Positions 45,904 through 54,865 of a stretch of DNA of 64,000 bases are shown piece after piece. The notes beneath the pieces are model-generated. The model saw nothing but the letters and a program-made list of their open reading frames with translations, was not told the origin of the DNA and ran no database searches. The translations under genes were made by a program, and so were the position numbers. Within the stretch, counting starts at the first letter, position 1. Each line of letters starts with the position of its first letter. The stretch is from contig CAMBFI010000001.1 in the NCBI GenBank assembly GCA_945865935.1, forward strand, positions 248,001 through 312,000, given 5' to 3'. Source of the DNA: Bordetella parapertussis (lineage in GTDB: Bacteria; Pseudomonadota; Gammaproteobacteria; Burkholderiales; Burkholderiaceae_B).

Positions 45904-46923
45904 TCAGATTGAGGATGAGAGTGCATCTGCAACCAATTCCAACTCTCGAGGGCTTGCCTTTTTGTAAAAAAGGCTTAGATCTTGTTGCGTAGGATTAGGA
46001 TCTAGCAATCCTATTTTTAAAATGGCAAAACGCTCATAAACCGAATACCACGCGTCATGCGCAGGATTAAAGTGGGGATACTCTAGCTGCTCCTTCATCC
46101 ACTGCTCTTGGAGTAAATGGAGGTATCGACGCGGACGGATGGGGTTAAGGTATTTAAGATAGCGCCATACCTTTTCAGGATCGAGTAATTTTTTCAAATG
46201 CGCAACTCGATCTTGCGAAGATTTTACAGAAGGCAATTGCTCGTATACTTGGGCCACTTCAGCGACATACTCCTGCGTACCCTTGGCAATTTTTTTTAGA
46301 ATTGGCAGTCGTTTTATTTTTGTTGGCGACCCAATGGGGGCCTCGAGGGGAGCAAGATGATATGCAAACCACTTTGACATACCGATTTCATAATTGCGGA
46401 TAATCTCTTCTTTGGTTGCCAAAGGAATTACATTCGCCCACCACTCTTTAAAAACTTCAGAACCTATTAAGGCTTGAGATTCAAAAGATAACCAAAAACT
46501 TTGGATATGCGGTGCAGTATCATAAGATTTAGTAAGCCCTCTTAATGCGGGACCTTGTGGCTTAGCCAAAAAATTTGCTAATAATTTTTCTGGATCTAAG
46601 GTAACAAATGAGCTATTTAATAACAAGAGACGATCCAAGCTTTCAATCTCTTGTAGACTTTCAATGCCTAATTTATACGAACAAAAATCATAGCCAAGAT
46701 TAGGGCGGGTTATGATCTTGGCATACGGACCAATTATTTTTGTGTAGCTTGGGTCAAGATGGGTTGACACGAAAATCGTCTGAATTTGATGTGACCAAAA
46801 ATGGTGCACTAATTCAATCAAATTTTGCGGAACTTTCCCTGTTGAATGATAATGCGCTATGACTGCAGCGACCTTTGCCCCTTTATTGCCAACGACTAAT
46901 GCCGACTTATCTCGGATACCCAT
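45904..46923 (-). CDS. RgpF-like rhamnan/glycan synthesis protein
   Basis: A 339-residue protein with the rhamnan synthesis F family core: VAAVIAHYHSTGKVPQNLIELV (about 17-38), a glycan-type NLGYDFCSYKLGIESL (about 93-108) and LLLLNSSFVTL. RgpF is a GT-like protein acting in rhamnose-glucose polysaccharide assembly. Here it lies at the edge of an AT-rich glycan island. Its start region overlaps the divergent deacetylase-like gene by about 65 nt, so each promoter must lie in the other's coding DNA. The C-terminal 120 residues have no known match. Confidence 0.78.
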   Translation of the reverse strand: MGIRDKSALVVGNKGAKVAAVIAHYHSTGKVPQNLIELVHHFWSHQIQTIFVSTHLDPSYTKIIGPYAKIITRPNLGYDFCSYKLGIESLQEIESLDRLLLLNSSFVTLDPEKLLANFLAKPQGPALRGLTKSYDTAPHIQSFWLSFESQALIGSEVFKEWWANVIPLATKEEIIRNYEIGMSKWFAYHLAPLEAPIGSPTKIKRLPILKKIAKGTQEYVAEVAQVYEQLPSVKSSQDRVAHLKKLLDPEKVWRYLKYLNPIRPRRYLHLLQEQWMKEQLEYPHFNPAHDAWYSVYERFAILKIGLLDPNPTQQDLSLFYKKASPRELELVADALSSSI

Positions 46924-47851
46924 TCTTTTTAATATTCACGTTGAACCGGATTTGCGGGTAATTGATTTTGAAAAACGTCGTTGGATGGGTTATGAAAACT
47001 TACATGCGTTTTTATTTAAGGTTCGACCTGCACTAGAGAAAGCGACTGGAAGACCCGTTTATTTTAACTGGCTTTTTCGTCTTGATTGGCAGATTAAGAA
47101 AGTCTATGGGGATGCCGCATGGGCATTGAAAGAATACAGATCCCTCGTCAAGGAAGCCCGGGATTCAGGAGATTCTTTAGGAGTACATATCCATGCCTGG
47201 CGCCCCAAACGCGTTGGCTTTAAAAGAACTTGGATTGCTGACTTTTCTGATCACGAATGGATTGCCAGTTGCGTGAGCTTGGCTCACCTCGCTTTTGTTG
47301 AATCCATACAAAAGCAGCCTGAAATTTTTTCCTTCGGGGATCACTATATGAGCCCAGAAGTCCTCGCACAGCTTGAGCGTCTAGGGTTTCGTTGCGATAT
47401 GAGCATGCATCCTGGTCGTCCCATCTTAGAACGCTTTGTACCTGACGAAGAGTCCTGTGGTTGGCTGCCTAGTTTTTTGAATACACCACGTCAAGCTTTT
47501 AAACCCAGTCGCAACACCTTATGCAAAGCTGACCATGATGCGATGAACCTATGGGAGATTCCAGTCAGCGTGGGATTTTTAAAAAGCGTCCATCACCCTC
47601 AAATTACCGAGGCACATAAGCTACTGCTTGGCATGCACTTTGAGCAAGCCCAAGAGATTATCGAGCAAAATCTAGCCCTGACAAGTCCTTACCTTTTAGC
47701 CGAAATGCGCTCTGATGTCCGCTTAGATGACTACAACCAAATGCAATTTGACAGAGCTGTAGATTATTTAATGCAACATCCTTTGGCAGAATCGATGGAA
47801 TTTAAAACGGTCAGTGCACACTTAGATCAACTTGACTTGATGACTCAATAA
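46859..47851 (+). CDS. Polysaccharide deacetylase-like protein
   Basis: A 330-residue protein. SLGVHIHAWRPK (about 102-113) and FSFGDHYMSPEVLAQLERLGFRCDMSMHPGR (about 160-190) recall the NodB-type deacetylase barrel, with His motifs and a G-D-H stretch, but the classical TFDDG motif is not clear. It may be a diverged deacetylase acting on an N-acetyl sugar of the surface glycan. The first 20 residues overlap the RgpF-like gene on the other strand and there is no good ribosome site, so the true start may be further in. It is 7 nt from the next gene. Confidence 0.6.
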   Translation: MTAATFAPLLPTTNADLSRIPILFNIHVEPDLRVIDFEKRRWMGYENLHAFLFKVRPALEKATGRPVYFNWLFRLDWQIKKVYGDAAWALKEYRSLVKEARDSGDSLGVHIHAWRPKRVGFKRTWIADFSDHEWIASCVSLAHLAFVESIQKQPEIFSFGDHYMSPEVLAQLERLGFRCDMSMHPGRPILERFVPDEESCGWLPSFLNTPRQAFKPSRNTLCKADHDAMNLWEIPVSVGFLKSVHHPQITEAHKLLLGMHFEQAQEIIEQNLALTSPYLLAEMRSDVRLDDYNQMQFDRAVDYLMQHPLAESMEFKTVSAHLDQLDLMTQ

Positions 47852-47858
47852 ATCGTTT

Positions 47859-48743
47859 ATGGTCGATCTAATTTTGCCAAAGAATCAAATTCATGCTGTC
47901 ATTATTTCGTGGGAGAACCAAGAAACTAACGCGCAGAAAATTGCGTTGAACATCGAAGGTTTGGTATCGACTCTGACTATTATTTACTCACATTCAAATG
48001 AGTCCATACAAGTAGGGCCCGGAAATTGGATAAAAACTCCCAATTCATTTTTTTATGGAAAAAAGTTTTCTAAGGCATTGCAACTGCATGATGAAGGTCA
48101 TTTATTAATAATTCATGCAGATGCGCTAGCTACCGACTGGCCAAAACTCATTAGCCGTTGTCAAGCAGCTTTTGCGATTCATCCACAACTTGGAGTCTGG
48201 GCACCGCGTCATACTGGCACTCCGTGGCAGTGGGATAACGTCTGCCTAGGCGACCTTTTTTCACGAGAGTTGCAAGCCGTTGCCCAAACTGATGGCATTG
48301 TCGTTGCCTATGCAGAGCCTGTAATCAGGCGTCTCAAGCAACTATCTTATGAGCGCAATCATTATGGATGGGGAATTGACTGGGCTGCTGTGAGCTTCAG
48401 TTATTGCAATCATTTATCCGTTTTGATGGATCCTACATTACTCATTGAACATCCCTTCAGTTCGCAAGATCAATATTCTGCAGACGCATCCAGCCAAATG
48501 AAGGAGTTTTTTGAGCAATTAACGACCCAAGAAAAAATTATGCAAAGCGTACTTGAAAATCACATCTCGCTCAAAAAGGTCGGCCTTGAAATCAGGGATG
48601 TCGCTCTCACGCAAAAGCAATTTCTTGAGCAAGAATCCTTACGATTACGCGCCTATATTGATGCCCTTCACCAAAGCAATTCGTGGCGTTTGACTAGGCC
48701 ACTGAGAGCGCTTAAATCGCTGCTGGGCCGACTTAAACGCTAA
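47859..48743 (+). CDS. Putative glycosyltransferase of the surface-glycan island
   Basis: A 294-residue protein with no certain family. LLIIHADALATDWPKLI (about 87-103) resembles the acidic metal-binding strand of GT-A enzymes. The C-terminal SNSWRLTRPLRALKSLLGR (about 274-292) is a tail shared by many polysaccharide glycosyltransferases. It is cotranscribed with the deacetylase-like gene. Low A+T bias is absent: it is AT-rich like its neighbours. Confidence 0.6.
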   Translation: MVDLILPKNQIHAVIISWENQETNAQKIALNIEGLVSTLTIIYSHSNESIQVGPGNWIKTPNSFFYGKKFSKALQLHDEGHLLIIHADALATDWPKLISRCQAAFAIHPQLGVWAPRHTGTPWQWDNVCLGDLFSRELQAVAQTDGIVVAYAEPVIRRLKQLSYERNHYGWGIDWAAVSFSYCNHLSVLMDPTLLIEHPFSSQDQYSADASSQMKEFFEQLTTQEKIMQSVLENHISLKKVGLEIRDVALTQKQFLEQESLRLRAYIDALHQSNSWRLTRPLRALKSLLGRLKR

Positions 48744-48816
48744 TCAATCCTCGCATTTCTATCAGCCAACTACTTAACACAATCATGGGAAGAGATGGCG
48801 CGCTAAAGTGGGATGC

Positions 48817-50379
48817 CTAACTCTTTGTTACGATCGCAATTCCAGGCGGATATTTTTTATTGATTTTGATGCGCCAGGTTTTGGGCAATTGATCTAAAAA
48901 CCATTGCACACCAGTCTCATCTTTCCATTCGTCAATTTCATACAGTGCTACGTTATCAATCACAAGTTTGCCGCCAGACTTTACTCGGTCAAGCAATGGT
49001 TTTTGTAAGCGTGCCCAGTCTTGCGGCGTGTTGCCATGAACATCTACCACAATCAAATCATATTGTTGAATTGATCTCTCTAAGAATTGCACGGCATCTT
49101 CAACAACTACCTTGACATGAAGTCCTGCTAAATTTTGGGTGGCGCCACGATCTTGATGATCGACTGTCGTTAGATTGCATCCTAAAGAGGCAAGCATAGC
49201 GCTTAAGTGCCCGCGTGAGGTTCCCAGTTCTAAAACCTCTTTACCGCGATAAGCCTGTACTTCTTTGCAAATTTGTATAGCAATGTCATCTGAAATAGCC
49301 CAACCTGGAATGCCCCATTGCCCAACATTTCCCAGCCACCGAAAGCGCTCAGAAAGAAGTCGTGCGTGCTCTCCAAACATATTAGCCTTCAAACGCAGCC
49401 GGTCAAACCAACGCGTGTTCGGTTTAGAGAAAATAACGTGCTCTTGAGTTAGTCGCTCAAAGTGGGGATTCGCCAGAGCGAATGCATTACCAAAATGGTA
49501 GCCCCAAATAGGTCCACGGTCGCCTTGCACACCAAAGTCAATATGACCTTCAAAGGCTCTGCCAAAAGGAAATTCATAAAGAGGAATCGGGATAACTTCG
49601 AATTTTTGAAACGCAGCCGCGACAACGCCTTGCTCGCACATGTCTTTGCGCCCGTCATGTGGAACAGCTAAGGGCTGTATTTTAAGCACTGCTAAAAACT
49701 TGTCTATGTAGCGAACTTTTGGAGGGATTGAAATTAACCCTGAATACAGTTTTAAATCTGAATTGACGTGCTCAGTAAACTTTCCATACATACCCGTCGG
49801 CGGCCATAAATCATCTTGTGTAATACGGATAACATCTTGGCCAGTGCGCCACTGCTCGAACCATGTGGGCTTAGCGGTAATGACCATATCGCCATCTAAA
49901 ATCCACTCTGGCGCATCGGGCCTAACGCGCTCAGGAAACCATTTCCACCAATATCCAAAGTGCGCAGGCGCACAATCAGCTGCGATTAATACTTGAGCCA
50001 ACTCGGGGTTATCACGTTCACTAACGGGCCACCACTCCACTGGTTGAGTTGCCCACTCTAAAATATCGCATACCCTTGATGCGTCAATCTCATTAGTGCA
50101 TAGGCAATAATCGACGCTCGAGCCAAAAAGGCGGGTGGCTTGTCCAATAGCTGCTTTAGTAATTGGATCATCCAAACCGTTGCCTTTGATCCAGCGGATC
50201 ACTGGCTTAGTACCAAGGCTAAAGCGTCTACCTCTGCCGGTGGTTTCTTTTTCGATCACCTGATCAACTAACGCAACTTGCTCTGATAAAGGTCGCGATA
50301 ATGCGGAGTTTTCAAGGTTTAAATGAGTCAATTTTGATTCGCATGCAGATGTATATGAAGAGTTATGAGTCAATATCAT
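48817..50379 (-). CDS. Glycosyltransferase-like domain fused to a SAM methyltransferase
   Basis: A 520-residue chain. The N-terminal 340 residues look like a glycosyltransferase of the GT8-like type (ILDGDMVITAKPTW near 160 is DxD-like). The C-terminal 150 residues are a class I SAM methyltransferase with the GxG-type motif VLELGTSRGHLSAMLASLG near 382-400 and VVDVHGN downstream. It could add and then methylate a sugar. The frame is open to 50502, but that part runs antiparallel to no conserved sequence and overlaps the aminotransferase; the ATG at 50379 leaves a 17-nt overlap. ATG at 50388 is an alternative. Confidence 0.75.
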   Translation of the reverse strand: MILTHNSSYTSACESKLTHLNLENSALSRPLSEQVALVDQVIEKETTGRGRRFSLGTKPVIRWIKGNGLDDPITKAAIGQATRLFGSSVDYCLCTNEIDASRVCDILEWATQPVEWWPVSERDNPELAQVLIAADCAPAHFGYWWKWFPERVRPDAPEWILDGDMVITAKPTWFEQWRTGQDVIRITQDDLWPPTGMYGKFTEHVNSDLKLYSGLISIPPKVRYIDKFLAVLKIQPLAVPHDGRKDMCEQGVVAAAFQKFEVIPIPLYEFPFGRAFEGHIDFGVQGDRGPIWGYHFGNAFALANPHFERLTQEHVIFSKPNTRWFDRLRLKANMFGEHARLLSERFRWLGNVGQWGIPGWAISDDIAIQICKEVQAYRGKEVLELGTSRGHLSAMLASLGCNLTTVDHQDRGATQNLAGLHVKVVVEDAVQFLERSIQQYDLIVVDVHGNTPQDWARLQKPLLDRVKSGGKLVIDNVALYEIDEWKDETGVQWFLDQLPKTWRIKINKKYPPGIAIVTKS

Positions 50380-51364
50380 TGGCACCATGCCATGTCTCAA
50401 TGACGTCGCAGATATAGTCGACTTCATCAAGGCGAAGGCCTGGATAGCAGGGAAGACTGAGCACGCTTTGGCTCCATTGCAAGGTTTGAGTAAAGTTGCC
50501 ATCTAACAGCCAAGGGCCTGACACAGTATTAAGTCCATTGTGCCAATGTACTTTGGTCTCAACCCCAGCAGTGTTGAGGTGCAATGCTAAGTCATCTCGA
50601 TTGTTCGTACGAACAACATAAAGATGACGTAAAGAGGGCCCGCTAATGGTCATGCCATATGGTTCTAAGCGCTCATCATAGCGTGCGCCAATGGTTTCGC
50701 GCTCAGCCAACCATCGGTCGAGATGCTGCAATTTAATTCATAATATCGCTGCTTGGATTTCGTCCATGCGGGTAGTCAGCTGACGACGATCATGCAAGAT
50801 ATCATCACGACCAGATAGTTTGCGCATCTCATTAGCCAGTGAAATATCATTGGTTGTCACCGCGCCACCATCACCCAACGCGCCTAATGTTTTGGTCGGA
50901 TAAAAACTAAACGCTGCAGTCGCTGTAGGTTTCCATCCGTGGGCATGCGCAGCATCAAATAAGGAGGCATCCCTTTCATGGGCGATTGGCAATCGACCAA
51001 AGAGTAAAACAGGAACTGCGTCAGGCGCTGCAGCATCCAACATTCGACCATCATTATCAACATCACACAGATGTACCTTAACTCCTGCGCGATTGAGTCC
51101 GATACCAGTTAGTGGGAGGGTATTCGCTTGAATAATGGCAGTTTTTAAATTGAGTGCGATAGCTGCTAAAGTTAGCGCATCGGTCCCACTATTGCAGCAA
51201 ACGGCATAGGCTTGCCCGCAGCGCTGCGCCCATTCTTGCTCAAAGGCCGAGGTTTCCTCACCCCTTAAAAACCAACCGCTAGAGATAACCTTTGAAACGG
51301 CTCGGTCAATGTCACTACGAATGGGATCGAGGGCCCGCAGCAAGTCACAAAAAGGAATATTCAT
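50363..51364 (-). pseudogene. DegT/DnrJ/EryC1 sugar aminotransferase interrupted by an in-frame TGA
   Basis: A PLP aminotransferase of the DegT/StrS family that makes amino sugars. The first 208 codons give NSGTDALTLAAIAL (about 60-73), a lysine site FSFYPTKTLGALGDGG (about 170-185) and RMDEIQAAIL. A TGA at 50740-50738 follows. Reading then continues in the same frame with IKLQHLDRWLAERE and a complete C-terminal part to 50363. The family normally has Arg at the interrupted position (AAILRIKL), so a CGA-to-TGA change explains the break. The remainder looks intact, implying a recent mutation, recoding or a sequence error. The start at 51364 is preferred over 51439 because it begins the conserved domain. 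Confidence 0.85.
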
Positions 51365-51727
51365 AATGTCGCCTGCAATTAAACACTTTTTTCTATTTAA
51401 AAAGTCACTTTCAGTGCAAGATATGCTGCCCGTCTTCAAATGGTTTGAGACAGATGGGCTAATTTTCTAGAGGAGAGATAGGCGCATTGGCTTTAAGGTT
51501 TAAACGGTTTCAAATTGATGTTATTGGCCAGCCTGCTTTTATCGGACCATTTTCATTTCGAGCCGAAGGCTCCGATTGTTGAACTGCTTTTCCATCCGGA
51601 TGCGTACTCAAGCGACGTTTTATGATGCATAACGCATCCCTAAAATACCCAAACTGGTCGCGTAGGTCTTTCGCCTCACGTGCGGCCATGTTAAATTGAA
51701 AAATCAATCTCGTCCGTATCTTTTTTA
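51365..51727. other. 363-nt divergent gap between aminotransferase and sulfotransferase
   Basis: Nothing is recognised. A minus-strand open frame (51510-51827, 105 codons) overlaps the sulfotransferase start, has no recognised motif and is not called as a gene; a decayed remnant is possible. The stretch is AT-rich and should hold promoters for both flanks, but no clear -35/-10 pair was found. Confidence 0.4.
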
Positions 51728-52375
51728 ATGCCACTATTTTTGCGCAATCGGCTTTTATATATTCATATTCCAAAATGTGGTGGCGATTCTGTGACTCAGT
51801 TTTTACGAGAACATGACGACCCACCATTTTTATTTATTCCAGATGGCTCTGTGATGGTGAATGGGCATACACCACAGCATCTTACTTGGAAAGAACTCCT
51901 AAAGCTAGGTTGGTCGCCGTCCAATCGTTTTAAGGTGGCGGCACTGGTTCGTCATCCAGTTGATCGGGTGATTTCTGAATTTCGGTATATACACATTTCT
52001 CGTCCAGATTTGGTTGGAGTGGCTGCCACACCCTCGTCGTTTCTGGATGCATTTCTCTCGAATGATTCAACATCAAATACACTTTTTGATAATCATAATC
52101 TTTCGATTCTAGAATTCCTCGAAGATGAAAGTGGGCGGGTTGATCCAGTGATCGATATTCGTCCTGTTCAAGAGATGGACCACTTGATGGCATCACTTGG
52201 GCTTCCTGCCGTTCCCCCGGCTTCATTGAAGAACGTGACCCAAAGGTCCAACTGGCAAGATTCAAAATTTGTTTTTCTTCCAGAAGATATTGATCGGATC
52301 GTTACATTTTTTGCTCGTGATATGGCTTGGTTCACCTTGCATTTTCCGCATATTTATAGCGAATTAAGTAAGTGA
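51728..52375 (+). CDS. Sulfotransferase family protein 1
   Basis: A 215-residue protein with both PAPS-binding sites: the 5'-phosphosulfate loop LLYIHIPKCGGDSV (about 9-22) and the 3'-phosphate motif AALVRHPVDRVISEFRY (about 70-86). It would transfer sulfate from PAPS to a hydroxyl, probably of a glycan, given the neighbours. Its stop overlaps the next gene start (GTGA). Confidence 0.88.
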   Translation: MPLFLRNRLLYIHIPKCGGDSVTQFLREHDDPPFLFIPDGSVMVNGHTPQHLTWKELLKLGWSPSNRFKVAALVRHPVDRVISEFRYIHISRPDLVGVAATPSSFLDAFLSNDSTSNTLFDNHNLSILEFLEDESGRVDPVIDIRPVQEMDHLMASLGLPAVPPASLKNVTQRSNWQDSKFVFLPEDIDRIVTFFARDMAWFTLHFPHIYSELSK

Positions 52376-53037
52376 TTTACCATCCAGAAAAAAATTACCT
52401 CTTTGTACATATTCAGAAGACTGGAGGTACCTCTATCAGCGAAGCGTTGATGAAGCATGCTGGTGCCACGTTTGTTTCGCCGGCCCACTTACCATTGCAC
52501 GCTTTAGAGTTCTCTAGCCCACGACCTTTTGTTTTCGCTGTTGTCAGAAATCCATGGGATAGACTCGTCTCTTGGTACGAGATGATGAAACGAAATAAGA
52601 TTCACAATGACTTTTCAAAATATCTACTAGAACCAAGCTCGAATGGAAGTGCTGTTTCTTTTTCTGAATTTATTCGCCGCATAGGTACTGTTAAAGAGCA
52701 AAGCGTTCCGGAAAGTAGTTACTCGAAGGTGGATGCTTTAAAACCAAAACACTCAATCGGCTATCTAAAATCCTTATCGTTTAATCAATTGGATTATTTG
52801 ACTGATGAGGATGGTAAGAGCGGTTGCGACGGGATCATTAGATTTGAAAATTTGCCGATTGATTTTTGTAGGGTACTAAGACCTTTTCATCCAAATATAC
52901 GCGCTGATTGGCTGATGAGACTAAATTCAAACCCTGCATATAAAAACTATCGTGATTACTTTTTAAATACTGCCGATCGTAGGTGGGTGGCAGATCTCTA
53001 CGAAAGAGATATCGATTGTTTTAAATTTGTTTTCTAA
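52372..53037 (+). CDS. Sulfotransferase family protein 2
   Basis: A 221-residue protein with FVHIQKTGGTSISEALMKH (about 10-28) for the 5'-phosphosulfate and FAVVRNPWDRLVSWYEMM (about 60-77) for the 3'-phosphate. It is a second, diverged member beside the first. GTG start with a 4-nt overlap. Two tandem copies suggest sulfation at two positions or a heteromer. Confidence 0.88.
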   Translation: MIYHPEKNYLFVHIQKTGGTSISEALMKHAGATFVSPAHLPLHALEFSSPRPFVFAVVRNPWDRLVSWYEMMKRNKIHNDFSKYLLEPSSNGSAVSFSEFIRRIGTVKEQSVPESSYSKVDALKPKHSIGYLKSLSFNQLDYLTDEDGKSGCDGIIRFENLPIDFCRVLRPFHPNIRADWLMRLNSNPAYKNYRDYFLNTADRRWVADLYERDIDCFKFVF

Positions 53038-53072
53038 GTATGTGCACGACCCATCATCCTTAATAAGTAGAC

Positions 53073-54788
53073 ATGAGTCATCACTTCATTCATGCACTTG
53101 ACGCTATTTGGTATGCCTGTATTGGCCGACTCGGGTGGCCAACAATGGATGGAAGGCTCGCTCAGTACCATCGGGCTAAAGCTTTACCCAAGTGGGCGAC
53201 TTCATTTTGTCGCTCTTCCAGAGATAGCGCGCCTTTCGATATATCGGTTGTCATCACTTGCTTTAACTATGAAGAATATCTCGAGTCAGCAGTAAATAGT
53301 GTCGTTGCGGCAGCGTTAGTTAATGCGGGCCTCAGTGTTGAGATACTCATAGTTGATGATCGCTCTACGGATAGGTCATTTAGCGTTGCCAAGGCTTTAT
53401 TGAAAAGCTGCCCGCTGCCCATTTCAATTATTCGCCCTTGGTGGAACGTTGGGGTGAGTAAAGCAAGAAATCTGAGTCTATCTCACGCGCGAGGGGATTT
53501 TATATTCATCTTGGATGCCGACAATACGTTGGCTAAAGATAGTCTGAGCGATCTCTATCAATGCATAATCGCTGAAAAATCTGACGCGGCATATGGACCC
53601 ATTCGCCGTATCTTGCCAGATGGCGAGGAGCACTCGTGGGTTTCAAATGCCCCTTTTGATCCTGATATCCTTCGCCAGCAGGGTCCTTATATTGACGCCA
53701 TGGCCTTATTTAGGAAAACTACTTTAGTTTCTCTTGGTGGGTATAACGTTAATCTCTTAACGATTATTGGCGGATGGGAAGATTACGATTTATGGTTAAG
53801 ACTGGCAGATGATCAACACAAAGTAAGTTTCTGTAAGAATGCTGTGATCGGTAATTATTTATTTAAATCTGATAGTATGGCTAAAAAGATATCTTACAAA
53901 GATACCATCAGTGGCCTCAATTTTTTACGTACTTCTGCGCCTAGTTTGGAATTTAAGCTAAATGAAAAGCTCATTTTTGATTTAGGTTTTCACCTAGGCG
54001 AGGACACATCCCATTATTTGGCATTAGGTTTCAACGTTGTCGCGATTGAGGCCGATCCAAATCTTTATAGATTAGGCTTAAAGAGTTTTTCAAAAGCGAT
54101 TAATGAGCAACGACTAACGCTCCTTAACGCTGCAGCGGTTTCTAGAGCACAACGCTTAAGATGGCCGCAAATTTCCTTTTTTCCTCACTCTCAAAACTCA
54201 CTTTGGGGCAGTGTGGATAGTGACTTCGTACATCGAAATACCTACATACATAAATCGCCGCATGAACCCGCGATTACGATTGACACTATTTCTTTAGAAG
54301 AGGTCGTTGAGAAGTATGGGTGCCCCATATTTCTAAAGATTGATATTGAAGGGATGGACGCTGAAGTAGCCGAAGATTTAGATCGCTTGCCAGCGATACC
54401 TGAATTCGTGAGTTGGGAAACAGGGAAGAAAAGTTTGCGTCAGGTTTTGTACACACATCTGAGACTTTTTGGCCTTGGATACAGAAAGTTTCGTATTGTT
54501 CAACAAATGTTCAGATCGTTTGACTTTCCTCCTCACTCATCTGGCCCAATGCCTAGTCGCCATCCCTCCAAATGGAGAGGTCTCTTAAGCACTATGCTTG
54601 CCTATACTTTCCTATTTATTGTTTATAAGTTAATTGGCCCAAGCTCTATGTTTACTCGGGCAGAGCATCATGCCTCGAGCATGATAAACACCTTGCCGCG
54701 TTACTTGAGAAAGGAGATGATCAAGCGGCGCATCCCTTTCCCCGGTTGGTTTGATAGTCACGCTGCCTTACCAAAAAAACGACATTAA
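53073..54788 (+). CDS. GT2 glycosyltransferase fused to FkbM methyltransferase
   Basis: A 571-residue two-domain protein. Residues about 48-280 are a GT2 glycosyltransferase (DISVVITCFNYEEYLESAVNSVV, IVDDRSTDRS, FILDADNTL). Residues about 300-475 are an FkbM SAM methyltransferase (LIFDLGFHLGEDTSHYLALGFNVVAIEADP, LKIDIEGMDAEV). It can plausibly extend a glycan and O-methylate it. It follows the two sulfotransferases on the same strand with a 35-nt gap. Confidence 0.85.
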   Translation: MSHHFIHALDAIWYACIGRLGWPTMDGRLAQYHRAKALPKWATSFCRSSRDSAPFDISVVITCFNYEEYLESAVNSVVAAALVNAGLSVEILIVDDRSTDRSFSVAKALLKSCPLPISIIRPWWNVGVSKARNLSLSHARGDFIFILDADNTLAKDSLSDLYQCIIAEKSDAAYGPIRRILPDGEEHSWVSNAPFDPDILRQQGPYIDAMALFRKTTLVSLGGYNVNLLTIIGGWEDYDLWLRLADDQHKVSFCKNAVIGNYLFKSDSMAKKISYKDTISGLNFLRTSAPSLEFKLNEKLIFDLGFHLGEDTSHYLALGFNVVAIEADPNLYRLGLKSFSKAINEQRLTLLNAAAVSRAQRLRWPQISFFPHSQNSLWGSVDSDFVHRNTYIHKSPHEPAITIDTISLEEVVEKYGCPIFLKIDIEGMDAEVAEDLDRLPAIPEFVSWETGKKSLRQVLYTHLRLFGLGYRKFRIVQQMFRSFDFPPHSSGPMPSRHPSKWRGLLSTMLAYTFLFIVYKLIGPSSMFTRAEHHASSMINTLPRYLRKEMIKRRIPFPGWFDSHAALPKKRH

Positions 54789-54865
54789 AATATTATATTT
54801 TTAATATCTTGTAATGACCGATTATTACGTTTTTCATGTTGGCGCCGGAGAGAGAGGATCTATGC

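Noticed and set aside
51510-51827. 105-codon minus-strand frame overlapping the first sulfotransferase start
   Set aside because: No recognised motif and a conflict with a well-supported gene; kept only as a possible remnant in the gap description.
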